NCBI GenBank assembly: GCA_022573815.1
Contig: JACZTG010000011.1
Location: forward strand, 1 to 64,000
Source of the DNA: Candidatus Neomarinimicrobiota bacterium
GTDB lineage: Bacteria; Fidelibacterota; SORT01
DNA length: 64,000 nucleotides
Direction: 5' to 3'
This document shows, in pieces, positions 18,660 to 25,422 of this stretch. Position numbers and translations under genes: made by a program. Each line of letters opens with the position of its first letter. Position 1 is the stretch's first letter. Below the pieces are notes generated by a model that was not told where the DNA came from, ran no database searches, and saw nothing but the letters and a program-made list of their open reading frames with translations.

Positions 18660-19718
18660 TCAGTTGATTATTAATTTTAGTGGGGGCAAGTACATATATT
18701 TTAACAGAGAATCAGCTGCTGTGAAATCAAAAATATCATCGATATTTTTATCTCTTATCAAGCCGAACCTTTCAGCCTTAGCAGCCATTTTCACGAGAGA
18801 AGGTCTTACGGGGTCATAGGTAGGCACTATATTGATATAGGCTTTTTCTCCAACCACTTCTGAAATATTTTCATTTATGAGAGCTAATATCCCTTTTCTG
18901 AGGATATCCAATGTCTCATTCTTATGACTCCTGATCCAAATAGTTATTTTTATGTGACTCTCCATAAATTTGAATATCACTTCCGGGTATTGATTCAAAA
19001 AATCATTTCTTACGACAATGACAGCTGTGGAATATATTGATTTCGTCCAGAGAGAGCTCTCATTTATAAACGGGTACCCTCCCTCTTCCACAATTAATTT
19101 TGAAGCCCACGGTTCGGCAATCCATGCGCCGGTTATGAGATTACTTGAAAACGATGTGATAATTTCTGAGCGGTCAAGCGGAGTGACGCTGATTCTGTGG
19201 CTTGGATTCGAAAGGTCTAATCCGTTTGAGAGAAAATAATCTCTCAGCGCCAGGTGCTGACCGGCATTATTTTCCGGAATAGCAATAATCTTTCCTCTAA
19301 AATCTTTTATCAGATGAGGGGGTATTTCTCGCTTAGCCACAAAAATGTTTCCGCCGCTGGTTACTCCCCCGATAATACGAATCAGATTTCTGTCCGAACG
19401 ACTGTGAGCTATTATAGCAGTGAGCGGATCTACAAATACGATATCAAGCTCGCCTCTCTTTAAGTCATTTATCAGCGCGGAATTTGATAAGTAACCCCTC
19501 GGTTTAAATTCTGATCCTCTTAAATTTAATTGATACTGTTTGTTATCAATTCCTACAAATGCCTGAGCATATGTGAAATCAGGCATAAATCCCAATCTGA
19601 TCTCCACAGGCATGTTTTCTTTCCGCTTTTCACCGCAGCCTGAAAGAAACAGGAGAAATATTATAAGAGGAAAAATGAACTTAATAGTTCCCTGTTTTTG
19701 CGTTTGTCTTGAAATCAT
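18660..19718 (-). CDS. NMT1/SsuA-type substrate-binding lipoprotein, orphan
   Basis: A periplasmic binding lipoprotein of 352 aa. The start is the ATG at 19718, which has AAGGA seven bases upstream; the frame is open far beyond but runs into the divergent gene. Signal peptide with lipobox (FIFPLIIFLLFLSGC, lipidated Cys after LSG). The body matches the NMT1/SsuA/TauA family that feeds ABC importers for pyrimidine precursors, sulfonates or similar: RLGFMPDFTYAQAFVGID, RGELDIVFVDPLTAIIAH, ITGAWIAEPWASKLI. No permease or ATPase gene is adjacent, so the ligand cannot be inferred. Confidence 0.85.
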   Translation of the reverse strand: MISRQTQKQGTIKFIFPLIIFLLFLSGCGEKRKENMPVEIRLGFMPDFTYAQAFVGIDNKQYQLNLRGSEFKPRGYLSNSALINDLKRGELDIVFVDPLTAIIAHSRSDRNLIRIIGGVTSGGNIFVAKREIPPHLIKDFRGKIIAIPENNAGQHLALRDYFLSNGLDLSNPSHRISVTPLDRSEIITSFSSNLITGAWIAEPWASKLIVEEGGYPFINESSLWTKSIYSTAVIVVRNDFLNQYPEVIFKFMESHIKITIWIRSHKNETLDILRKGILALINENISEVVGEKAYINIVPTYDPVRPSLVKMAAKAERFGLIRDKNIDDIFDFTAADSLLKYMYLPPLKLIIN

Positions 19719-19782
19719 TTGCAAATCCTTCTTCACAAGATTAATATAGTGATGGAAACAATTATTCAAAGGAATAGAAATC

Positions 19783-20436
19783 ATGGGTTTTTTAAACGAA
19801 TCGGATAAGGATGTTATCAGAAGTAAATTTGAAGACCTTAAAAACAACGTAAAGATTATTAATTTTACACAGACTATCGAGTGTATGTACTGCTCGGAAA
19901 CCCGGAGTCTGCTTGAGGAGGTAACCGACCTATCTGATAAAATATCCTTGGAAGTTTTTAATTTTATAACAGACGAAAAAGAGGTCAAGCAATTCAATAT
20001 CGATAAAATCCCCGCCACTGTTATTATGGGGGATAATGACTACGGTATCAGATATTACGGAATCCCATCAGGATACGAGTTTTCCAGTCTTTTGGAAGAC
20101 ATTCATATGATTTCTTCAGGTGATTCAGGGCTTTCTCAGGATACAAAGGATTCGTTAAAAGCTCTCAAAGACCCAATGCACTTGCAGGTTTATGTAACCC
20201 CTACATGACCCCATTGCCCGGCCGCGGTGCGGCTTGCGCATCAGTTCGCAATGGAGAGCGACCTTGTTACGGCGGATATGATTGAGGCGACCGAATTCCC
20301 TCAGCTTAGTATGAAATACGGTGTAAGAGGCGTTCCTATGACCATAGTCAATGAGAAGCCCGGCATAACAGGGTCTGTTCCCGAGCCGGCATTTCTTGCT
20401 CAGGCATTAGCCGCTTTGGAAAGCAATTTGACCTAA
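19783..20436 (+). CDS. Two-thioredoxin-fold disulfide oxidoreductase (PDO/glutaredoxin-like), probable selenoprotein
   Basis: Protein of 217 aa if the in-frame TGA at 20206-20208 is read as selenocysteine. Two thioredoxin folds: the first has CxxC at residues 34-37 (TIECMYCSET) and a cis-Pro region DKIPATVIM; the second has Sec142-Pro-His-Cys145 exactly where related PDOs carry CPYC, in the context VYVTPT-U-PHCPAAVRLAHQFA, and its own cis-Pro loop RGVPMTI. Reading frame, conservation and domain layout continue unchanged across the TGA, so it is not an ordinary stop. A SECIS-like hairpin follows immediately. Likely role: thiol-disulfide or peroxide-linked redox in the cytosol (no signal peptide). 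Divergent from the lipoprotein gene; rsgA follows 46 bases on. selA/selB/selC/selD are not in this window. The alternative is a nonsense mutation giving a truncated protein. Confidence 0.88.
20206..20254 (+). promoter_or_regulatory. Selenocysteine TGA with bacterial SECIS-like element
   Basis: Directly after the TGA (20206-20208) the RNA can fold into a lower stem CCATTGC/GCAATGG (20211-20217 with 20248-20254, 7 bp, perfect). It encloses an apical hairpin GCCGC-GGT-GCGGC (20221-20225 with 20229-20233) whose three-base loop is GGU, 18-20 bases past the UGA. Bacterial SECIS elements lie within the coding region just 3' of UGA and present a G or GGU in the apical loop at about this distance for SelB. 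The shape is seen; the function is inferred. Confidence 0.75.
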
Positions 20437-20482
20437 TCCCTCCTTGAGAATGTTCAAAAAATCATAAATGTATAAAAAATAA

Positions 20483-21553
20483 ATGATAACGCTTAATGAT
20501 ATTGGCTGGAACGAATTTTTTGAGGAACAATATGAACGGCTGGATATTAAGTCGGTTTCTGTTGGAAGAGTGATTAACGGGCAGAAGAGCCAATATAGGG
20601 TAATTGCTGAAGGTGGAGAGATATATCTGAAAGTGCCGGGAAGGATGTTACGAAACTCAGATTTGTCAGGTGTCCTGCCTGTTGTGGGGGATTGGGTTGT
20701 GTACGATCCTGTGCCGGGGGAGGATAAAGGCACAATCAGTTCGATCCTGCCACGTTTTAACAGCATCAGCCGGAAAGTTACCGGAAAGAAATCAGACAGG
20801 CAGATCATTGCGGCTAATATAGACATTATGTTCATCGTATCTTCATTCGACAGCGATTTCAGTATCAATAGATTAGAGCGGTACGTCACAATTGCGAAGA
20901 GTAATAACACGGAGCCGATTATCATTCTAAATAAGGCGGATTTAGTCGAGGATGTTGAAAATTATTTAGAGAAGGTGAATCAATCTCTGTCAGGTATCAC
21001 GCTGTTGACGATGAGCGCATTGGAACATATCGGAGTGGATTCCATTTTTGAGAACATAGGAAAGGGGAAGACCGCTATTATGTTTGGTTCATCCGGAGTA
21101 GGCAAGTCCACGCTCATAAATGAGCTTTTGGGCGAAAAAAAGCAGAAAGTCGAAGAAGTCAGAGCAGGCGATGACAAAGGAAGACATACGACCTCGTCTC
21201 GAGATCTCTTCTTACTCTCCAATGGCGGAATGATTATAGACAATCCGGGGATGCGAGAGATACAGCTCTGGTTGGATGAAAATGAGCTGTCGCTTTCTTT
21301 CACGGACATTGAAGAACTGTCCGCAGAATGCCGCTATGCCAATTGCCAGCACAGTAAAGAGCCATCGTGCGCGGTAAAAGAGGCGATAATAGAAGGAAAA
21401 TTGACCCAGCGGCGCCTGGACAGTTATCATAAGATAAAAAAGGAGTTGAAGCAATTGTCAAACCGTTCCGATATAAGCGCCAAGAGAGCCGAGGAACGGA
21501 AGCTGTATAAAATGTATAAACAGCCCCATGGTCAGAAAAAACATAGAAAATAG
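20483..21553 (+). CDS. rsgA: Ribosome small-subunit biogenesis GTPase RsgA
   Basis: RsgA of 356 aa, a circularly permuted GTPase that helps late 30S maturation. N-terminal OB fold (about 1-75, with VVGDWVVYDPVPGEDKG), then G4 LNKADLV (about 150), G1 GSSGVGKSTLINEL (about 203), the switch region DDKGRHTTSSRDL and G3 IIDNPGMRE. The C-terminal zinc finger CRYANCQHSKEPSCAV lies at about 282-297 with its Cys/His ligands intact. It is the second gene after the selenoprotein and is followed by a strong terminator hairpin. Confidence 0.96.
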   Translation: MITLNDIGWNEFFEEQYERLDIKSVSVGRVINGQKSQYRVIAEGGEIYLKVPGRMLRNSDLSGVLPVVGDWVVYDPVPGEDKGTISSILPRFNSISRKVTGKKSDRQIIAANIDIMFIVSSFDSDFSINRLERYVTIAKSNNTEPIIILNKADLVEDVENYLEKVNQSLSGITLLTMSALEHIGVDSIFENIGKGKTAIMFGSSGVGKSTLINELLGEKKQKVEEVRAGDDKGRHTTSSRDLFLLSNGGMIIDNPGMREIQLWLDENELSLSFTDIEELSAECRYANCQHSKEPSCAVKEAIIEGKLTQRRLDSYHKIKKELKQLSNRSDISAKRAEERKLYKMYKQPHGQKKHRK

Positions 21554-21895
21554 GCAGTTGGGAAGATTGCGTACGCTGCTGCGGTAAATCGCATACTACA
21601 ATCAGGGCAATAAAAAAGCGTCTCTTAAAGACGCTTTTCATTTTTAAATTGATTCTATCCGCTGATTAAAAAACAGGGAAATAGCGAATCAATATTTGTC
21701 TAAAATTATTGATTTCAGTGAACCGATAAGGATTTTATTCTCATTCGAATTCCTTAAAGAAAGTGGAAATTCTTCATTAGCGATAATGATACTGATTTTC
21801 ATTGGGAGTATACTTTTCTGCCAGACTGTTCGAATTATTTCAGGATAAATGGCAGCAGAGAAAATGGATTTCCCATATGATGATCTGACCGAATT
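21554..21895. other. Gene-free stretch between convergent genes
   Basis: 342 bases between the stop of rsgA and the stop of the sigma-54 activator gene. It holds the terminator at 21614-21646. The rest is AT-rich; a 60-codon frame at 21666-21848 contains a hydrophobic run but lacks a usable start and ribosome-binding site, so I do not call it. A 19-base stretch at 21782-21800 resembles a Fur box (GATAATGATACTGATTTTC), but it lies downstream of both flanking genes. Confidence 0.6.
21614..21646 (+). terminator. Rho-independent terminator after rsgA
   Basis: A ten-base perfect stem AAAAGCGTCT/AGACGCTTTT around a five-base CTTAA loop, followed by CATTTTT on the plus strand. It also has a T-run on the minus strand (TTTTTTATTG), so it could work in both directions between the convergent rsgA and sigma-54 activator genes. 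Confidence 0.85.
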
Positions 21896-23761
21896 TTAAT
21901 TATTATTGCTTCTGTCCTCGTTATCCATTCCGTACTTCTTCATTTTTCGCCAGAGAGTCGTTCTCCCGATTCCAAGAGTATCCGCCGCTTTGGAGTAATT
22001 AAAATTGTGTTTCAGCAATACTTCCTTTATGTAGTCCTGCTCTACATCTTCCAATGTAGGCTGATTGGCATTATTATCAGATACATCTGTTTTGGCAGGA
22101 TTAAGAATAGAATTCGGAAGTTCTGACGGAAGAATAACTGCCGACGTGCTGAGAATAGCAACTCTCTCTATCACATTTTGCAGCTCGCGAACATTTCCCG
22201 GCCATCCGTAATTCTTAAGCAATATAGCTGTATTTTCATGAAGAGTCAGTATTCTCCCACCGTTTTGCCGTGATTGTTCTTTTAGAAAATGCTCCGCTAA
22301 TGCAAGGATGTCTTCAGGTCTTTCTCTCAATGGTGGAACGGCGATTTCCACAACATTCAGGCGATAATATAAATCCTCCCGAAATAATCCTCGTTCCACC
22401 CTTTCAAAAAGATGTTTATTGGTGGCTGCGATAACCCGAACGTCCACTAATGCGGATTTATAGCTTCCTACCGGTTGTATTTCTCGGTCCTGAAGAACTC
22501 GCAATAGCTTTACCTGTAATGAGAGCTGGAGCTCTGCGATTTCATCAAGGAATAATACTCCTCCATCAGCGCCTTGAAACATCCCTGATCTATCAGACTC
22601 TGCTCCCGTAAATGCGCCTTTGACATATCCGAAAAGTGTACTTTCCAATAAATTTTCCGGTATCGCTCCACAGTTGACGGCCACAAAAGGTTTGTTCGCT
22701 CTCGGACCCGAACGGTGTACGGCCTTTGCTACAAGCTCTTTTCCGGTGCCCGTTTCTCCGCTGATAAGCAGTGTGGCGTTTGAGGAAGCCACACGATCTA
22801 TGAGACTGAATACTTCCTGCATCAAATGCGAACGGGCTACGATACTTTTGGAGACGTCCCATTTATCCGATTCAGTCCATATCTTAAACCGGTCAATCGC
22901 TAATTCAATTATTTTTTCCACATCTCTAACGGCATCTTTTCTAACAGATAAATTTCTCGATATAACCGGATCTAATGAACTTGCTTGTGTGTAATACAGA
23001 TCGCCAAATTTGCTCAGTCCTGAAAATGACTTTGGGTTCTCCCCGAAATCTAAAATAAGAAATGGCGAAGACTTTGATTTTAAGAATTCAATGAGATCGT
23101 CTTTATTGATATCGTCAATAGCCACCCTGCTTTTTCCAATCAAGAAAATATCCGTTTCTTTGAAAGCATCGCTCAGCCAACCAAATTCCTTTACACTGCT
23201 AACTGATTGAATTCCTCTATCGGTTAGCGTATCCACTACTTCATTTCTGAAATCAGCTGTCCCATAGACTAAAGCCTTTTTATCGTGTAATTCTCCAAAT
23301 ATTTTTTCTGCTAAATCTACCGACGCTGATATTCGGTCAACGACTCCCGATCTTATAGTGGTAGAGGCTATGATTCGTTTCAGGGTTGACTTCACATCTC
23401 TGAAAAGTCTTGATAATATCGGTCCTGCTTTAGCTTCATCACCACCAGATAAAATTTCATTCTCAAATTTTTTGAACCACCTGTCAGATCCGAGGGGTTT
23501 TAAATCTAAACCGCAGCTCAGTCTGAATATTTGTTGGATGGATTCTTCATGACCGATAAATCTGCAATTCAATTCCTGAAAGTCTTTAGCTCTGATTTTC
23601 TTAAGTTTTTCATCACCATCAGCAGATACAGCTATCAGATATAGTGAGCTATCCAGCTGAATCTTTATCATTTCGTCCGCAGCTGAAATAACTTTTTGAA
23701 TTTCCGGGGAATGAGCTTCTTTGGGGCTAACAGTATTACAAATGATTGTTAAAATTTTCAT
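21896..23761 (-). CDS. Sigma-54 activator with a degenerate glutamyl-tRNA reductase (HemA)-like sensor region
   Basis: 621 aa. Residues 1-300 align with the three domains of HemA: IFRLSCGLDLKPLG (78-91) for the HLFRVAAGLDS-VLGE block, GPILSRLFRDVKSTLKRI (113-130) and SASVDLAEKIFGEL (145-158) of the catalytic domain, a Rossmann-like part from 161, and RNLSVRKDAVRDVEKIIELA (269-288) of the dimerisation helices. The catalytic STCNR loop is replaced by AVSADGD (44-50), the His of HLF is Gln77, and the Rossmann glycine motif is GTADFR, so it should not make glutamate semialdehyde. From 310: a full AAA+ activator with Walker A GETGTGKE (335-342), GAFTGA (382-387), Walker B GGVLFLDEI (400-408), WPGNVRELQ, then a Fis-type HTH (570-612). 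It is 16 bases below the hemX-like gene. It probably activates the divergent sigma-54 promoter. The fusion and the lost residues are seen; the signal is not known. Confidence 0.9.
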   Translation of the reverse strand: MKILTIICNTVSPKEAHSPEIQKVISAADEMIKIQLDSSLYLIAVSADGDEKLKKIRAKDFQELNCRFIGHEESIQQIFRLSCGLDLKPLGSDRWFKKFENEILSGGDEAKAGPILSRLFRDVKSTLKRIIASTTIRSGVVDRISASVDLAEKIFGELHDKKALVYGTADFRNEVVDTLTDRGIQSVSSVKEFGWLSDAFKETDIFLIGKSRVAIDDINKDDLIEFLKSKSSPFLILDFGENPKSFSGLSKFGDLYYTQASSLDPVISRNLSVRKDAVRDVEKIIELAIDRFKIWTESDKWDVSKSIVARSHLMQEVFSLIDRVASSNATLLISGETGTGKELVAKAVHRSGPRANKPFVAVNCGAIPENLLESTLFGYVKGAFTGAESDRSGMFQGADGGVLFLDEIAELQLSLQVKLLRVLQDREIQPVGSYKSALVDVRVIAATNKHLFERVERGLFREDLYYRLNVVEIAVPPLRERPEDILALAEHFLKEQSRQNGGRILTLHENTAILLKNYGWPGNVRELQNVIERVAILSTSAVILPSELPNSILNPAKTDVSDNNANQPTLEDVEQDYIKEVLLKHNFNYSKAADTLGIGRTTLWRKMKKYGMDNEDRSNNN

Positions 23762-23777
23762 CGTTGAGCCAATCGGT

Positions 23778-24599
23778 CTAAAATAAATGGAAGTTTGTCA
23801 TTAGAATATTAACTACAAAAAATGTGAACAAAATTGTGAGGAATCCGGCCAACGACAGATAAACAGACAATTTTATACTTAATCTCTTTTGCATATTCCT
23901 CAGTATGAAATAACCGTAAATAAGCAGCGTAACAAAGACAGAAAGTATTTTAGGGTCTAAGTATGAAATGCCTGCTTCCGGAACTTGAGATGCGTTGAAA
24001 AACCCAAGCGAAACGCCGCCGGCGAGTAAAACGAAACCAAAGTAGATTGAAATAACCATTACCTGATGCAAGAATTGTAGAGTTGGAAGTTTGTGATATA
24101 CAATATCCAATTCCTGCTTTTTTATCTTAGCCGATAATAGCAAATGCATTATCGCAGCGATAGCGCTGAGCGATAAAGCTGCAAACGAAACGATCACGGC
24201 TATTACATGTATTTCATAAACCAGATCTTCAAGAAGTGGTGATTGAGTAGCGCTTATTTCTATGAAAATAGAAGATATTATTTGTAAGAATAGATTTAGA
24301 GGTAACACGAATATTCCAAATGATCTATCCCTCACTCCATACTCAATAAACAGATAAACCACCGATACAATTAAAACAAAAGTTGTCAGAGCTCCAAAAA
24401 GATTGCCTATAGGCAGATTGCCCGTACTGAAATATATCATTGCCAAAAAAACAATATGTAATAGCGTTGTGGCTATTAATGAAAATGTGGGCAAAGAGGA
24501 TTGCTCTTTGAGGATCCCTTTGAAATCCTTCATATAGAAGTAAAAAGTAAGCGCGTATGAAAACGGCAGTGCTATTTTTAGTGACTGAACCAGGTCCAT
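23778..24599 (-). CDS. HemX/CcsA-like cytochrome c assembly family membrane protein
   Basis: A 273-aa polytopic protein with eight hydrophobic segments. It belongs to the cytochrome c assembly (CcsA/ResC/HemX) family by layout and by blocks such as VYEIHVIAVIVSFAALSLSA and SYLDPKILSVFVTLLIYGYF, the latter a weakened form of the WxWDPKxxWS region of CcsA. The tryptophan-rich heme motif is missing, which favours HemX over a working CcsA. In Bacillus subtilis HemX is a membrane protein encoded with hemA that lowers HemA amounts. Here it is co-transcribed with the HemA-like sigma-54 activator, so it may regulate that protein. Start has GGAGGG nine bases upstream. Confidence 0.78.
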   Translation of the reverse strand: MDLVQSLKIALPFSYALTFYFYMKDFKGILKEQSSLPTFSLIATTLLHIVFLAMIYFSTGNLPIGNLFGALTTFVLIVSVVYLFIEYGVRDRSFGIFVLPLNLFLQIISSIFIEISATQSPLLEDLVYEIHVIAVIVSFAALSLSAIAAIMHLLLSAKIKKQELDIVYHKLPTLQFLHQVMVISIYFGFVLLAGGVSLGFFNASQVPEAGISYLDPKILSVFVTLLIYGYFILRNMQKRLSIKLSVYLSLAGFLTILFTFFVVNILMTNFHLF

Positions 24600-24620
24600 T
24601 ATGAAAATCCCTCCGAGTAT

Positions 24621-24649
24621 AAGATATTTTCAAATAGATTCGATGTCAA
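24621..24649 (-). promoter_or_regulatory. Sigma-70-type promoter of the hemX-like/activator operon
   Basis: On the minus strand TTGACA (24649-24644) is followed after exactly 17 bases by TATCTT (24626-24621), about 22 bases before the hemX-like ATG. The -35 is a perfect consensus. This suggests the regulator operon is expressed by the vegetative sigma factor, unlike its divergent neighbour. Confidence 0.7.
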
Positions 24650-24679
24650 GTAAGAAATATAATGTTTATTTGTTTGCTG

Positions 24680-24712
24680 TTTCATTGTGAAACGTGAAAT
24701 TTCATAATGAAA
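24680..24712. promoter_or_regulatory. Dyad array, candidate activator-binding (UAS) sites
   Basis: Two 13-base dyads, TTTCA-TTG-TGAAA (24680-24692) and TTTCAT-A-ATGAAA (24700-24712), with centres 20 bases apart, about two helical turns, and a third TGAAATTTCA palindrome (24695-24704) between them. They lie about 120-145 bases upstream of the predicted sigma-54 start, the usual position of enhancer sites for Fis-type activators. The sequence pattern is seen; binding by the neighbouring activator is inferred. Confidence 0.6.
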
Positions 24713-24803
24713 ATTATATTGAATGAACTACGGGCTTGCTCTATCATTTAAATCCAAGCTATCTATATGTTTATTAACATTTTACACTCCTGTTCCAACT
24801 TAT

Positions 24804-24818
24804 TGGCACGCTATTTGT
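24804..24818 (+). promoter_or_regulatory. Sigma-54 (-24/-12) promoter
   Basis: TGGCACG-CTAT-TTGT at 24804-24818 matches the RpoN consensus TGGCACG-N4-TTGC at all but the last base, and the GG and TG elements have the required spacing of 12 bases. The predicted start of transcription is near 24829, 26 bases before the ATG at 24855. The gene for a sigma-54 activator is on the other side of the same intergenic region. Confidence 0.7.
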
Positions 24819-24854
24819 CCCTTATTACGTAAGAATAAGGGAACGCAGTATATA

Positions 24855-25335
24855 ATGAAACATTTTTTAATCGGACTCATGTTCGTTTTCATACTTATAA
24901 CGACTTTCAGTGCATTGCTGGCCGGCACTTCCGGGGCTATTCAAGGAATAATCTTAGATGTTGAGACGCAAAAACCTCTTCAATCTGTAAATATTATTCT
25001 TGTAGGAACGAAAATGGGCGCAGTTTCAAAAGAAGACGGAACCTTTCGTATAGACAATCTATCATCAGGCAGCTACGGACTTAACGCATCAATAATCGGG
25101 TATGATAAAGGATATAAACTGGACGTAAATGTTGTTCCGAATATTGGCGCTTGGAGATCAGATTTTGTATTACACCGGAGCGCCGGATCATCTTGTAATA
25201 GGTAATGGAGAGATTTATCTGATCCGAACTGCTGAGGGTGATGTTTATAAATTACAGATTGACAGCTACTACCTCGATCCGGATCTCCCCGGTGAAAATT
25301 CGGGTTATGTATCATTCAGATTTGAAATGCTTTAA
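24855..25335 (+). pseudogene. Heme-uptake locus scar: receptor N-terminus joined out of frame to HmuY-like C-terminus
   Basis: The first frame (24855-25205, 116 codons) has a signal peptide (MKHFLIGLMFVFILITTFSA) and a carboxypeptidase-regulatory-like domain (GAIQGIILDVETQKPLQSVN, GTFRIDNLSSGSYGLNASII), the usual start of a TonB-dependent receptor, and reaches DFVLHRSA, where a receptor would go on to its plug domain. It then runs into a stop. In the +1 frame from about 25175 to 25335 the sequence reads IYLIRTAEGDVYKLQIDSYY and SGYVSFRFEML, which matches the C-terminal end of HmuY-type heme-binding lipoproteins. Receptor and HmuY genes are normally neighbours, so one deletion removing the middle of both would leave exactly this. 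A plain frameshift in a small fusion gene is the alternative. A terminator follows. Confidence 0.6.
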
Positions 25336-25364
25336 TAGCTGATTTAAAATCTTCCAGCGAAGAG

Positions 25365-25410
25365 TGGACCGTCGGGTTTTCCCTTATTTCCGGCGGTCCA
25401 TTATATTTTA
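25365..25410 (+). terminator. Rho-independent terminator after the heme-uptake remnant
   Basis: An 11-bp stem (25365-25375 with 25390-25400, TGGACCGTCGG pairing with CCGGCGGTCCA, one G-T pair) around a 14-base loop, followed by TTATATTTTA on the plus strand. It lies between the remnant and the convergent iron-sulfur gene. Confidence 0.75.
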
Positions 25411-25422
25411 CGCTAAAATATA

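Noticed and set aside
19719-20018. Upstream extension of the binding-lipoprotein frame by about 100 codons
   Set aside because: It runs antisense through the 5' part of the selenoprotein gene; the ATG at 19718 has a good ribosome-binding site and starts the signal peptide.
20206-20208. TGA read as a simple nonsense mutation
   Set aside because: Position at the catalytic residue, preserved frame downstream and the SECIS-like hairpin all favour recoding; kept as the alternative in the feature entry.
21782-21800. Fur-box-like sequence (16 of 19 consensus positions)
   Set aside because: It lies between two convergent genes, downstream of both, with no promoter or gene start near it; AT-rich sequence gives such matches by chance.
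21666-21848. 60-codon open frame with a hydrophobic stretch
   Set aside because: No start codon with a ribosome-binding site, no recognisable domain, and the only ATG is inside the hydrophobic run.
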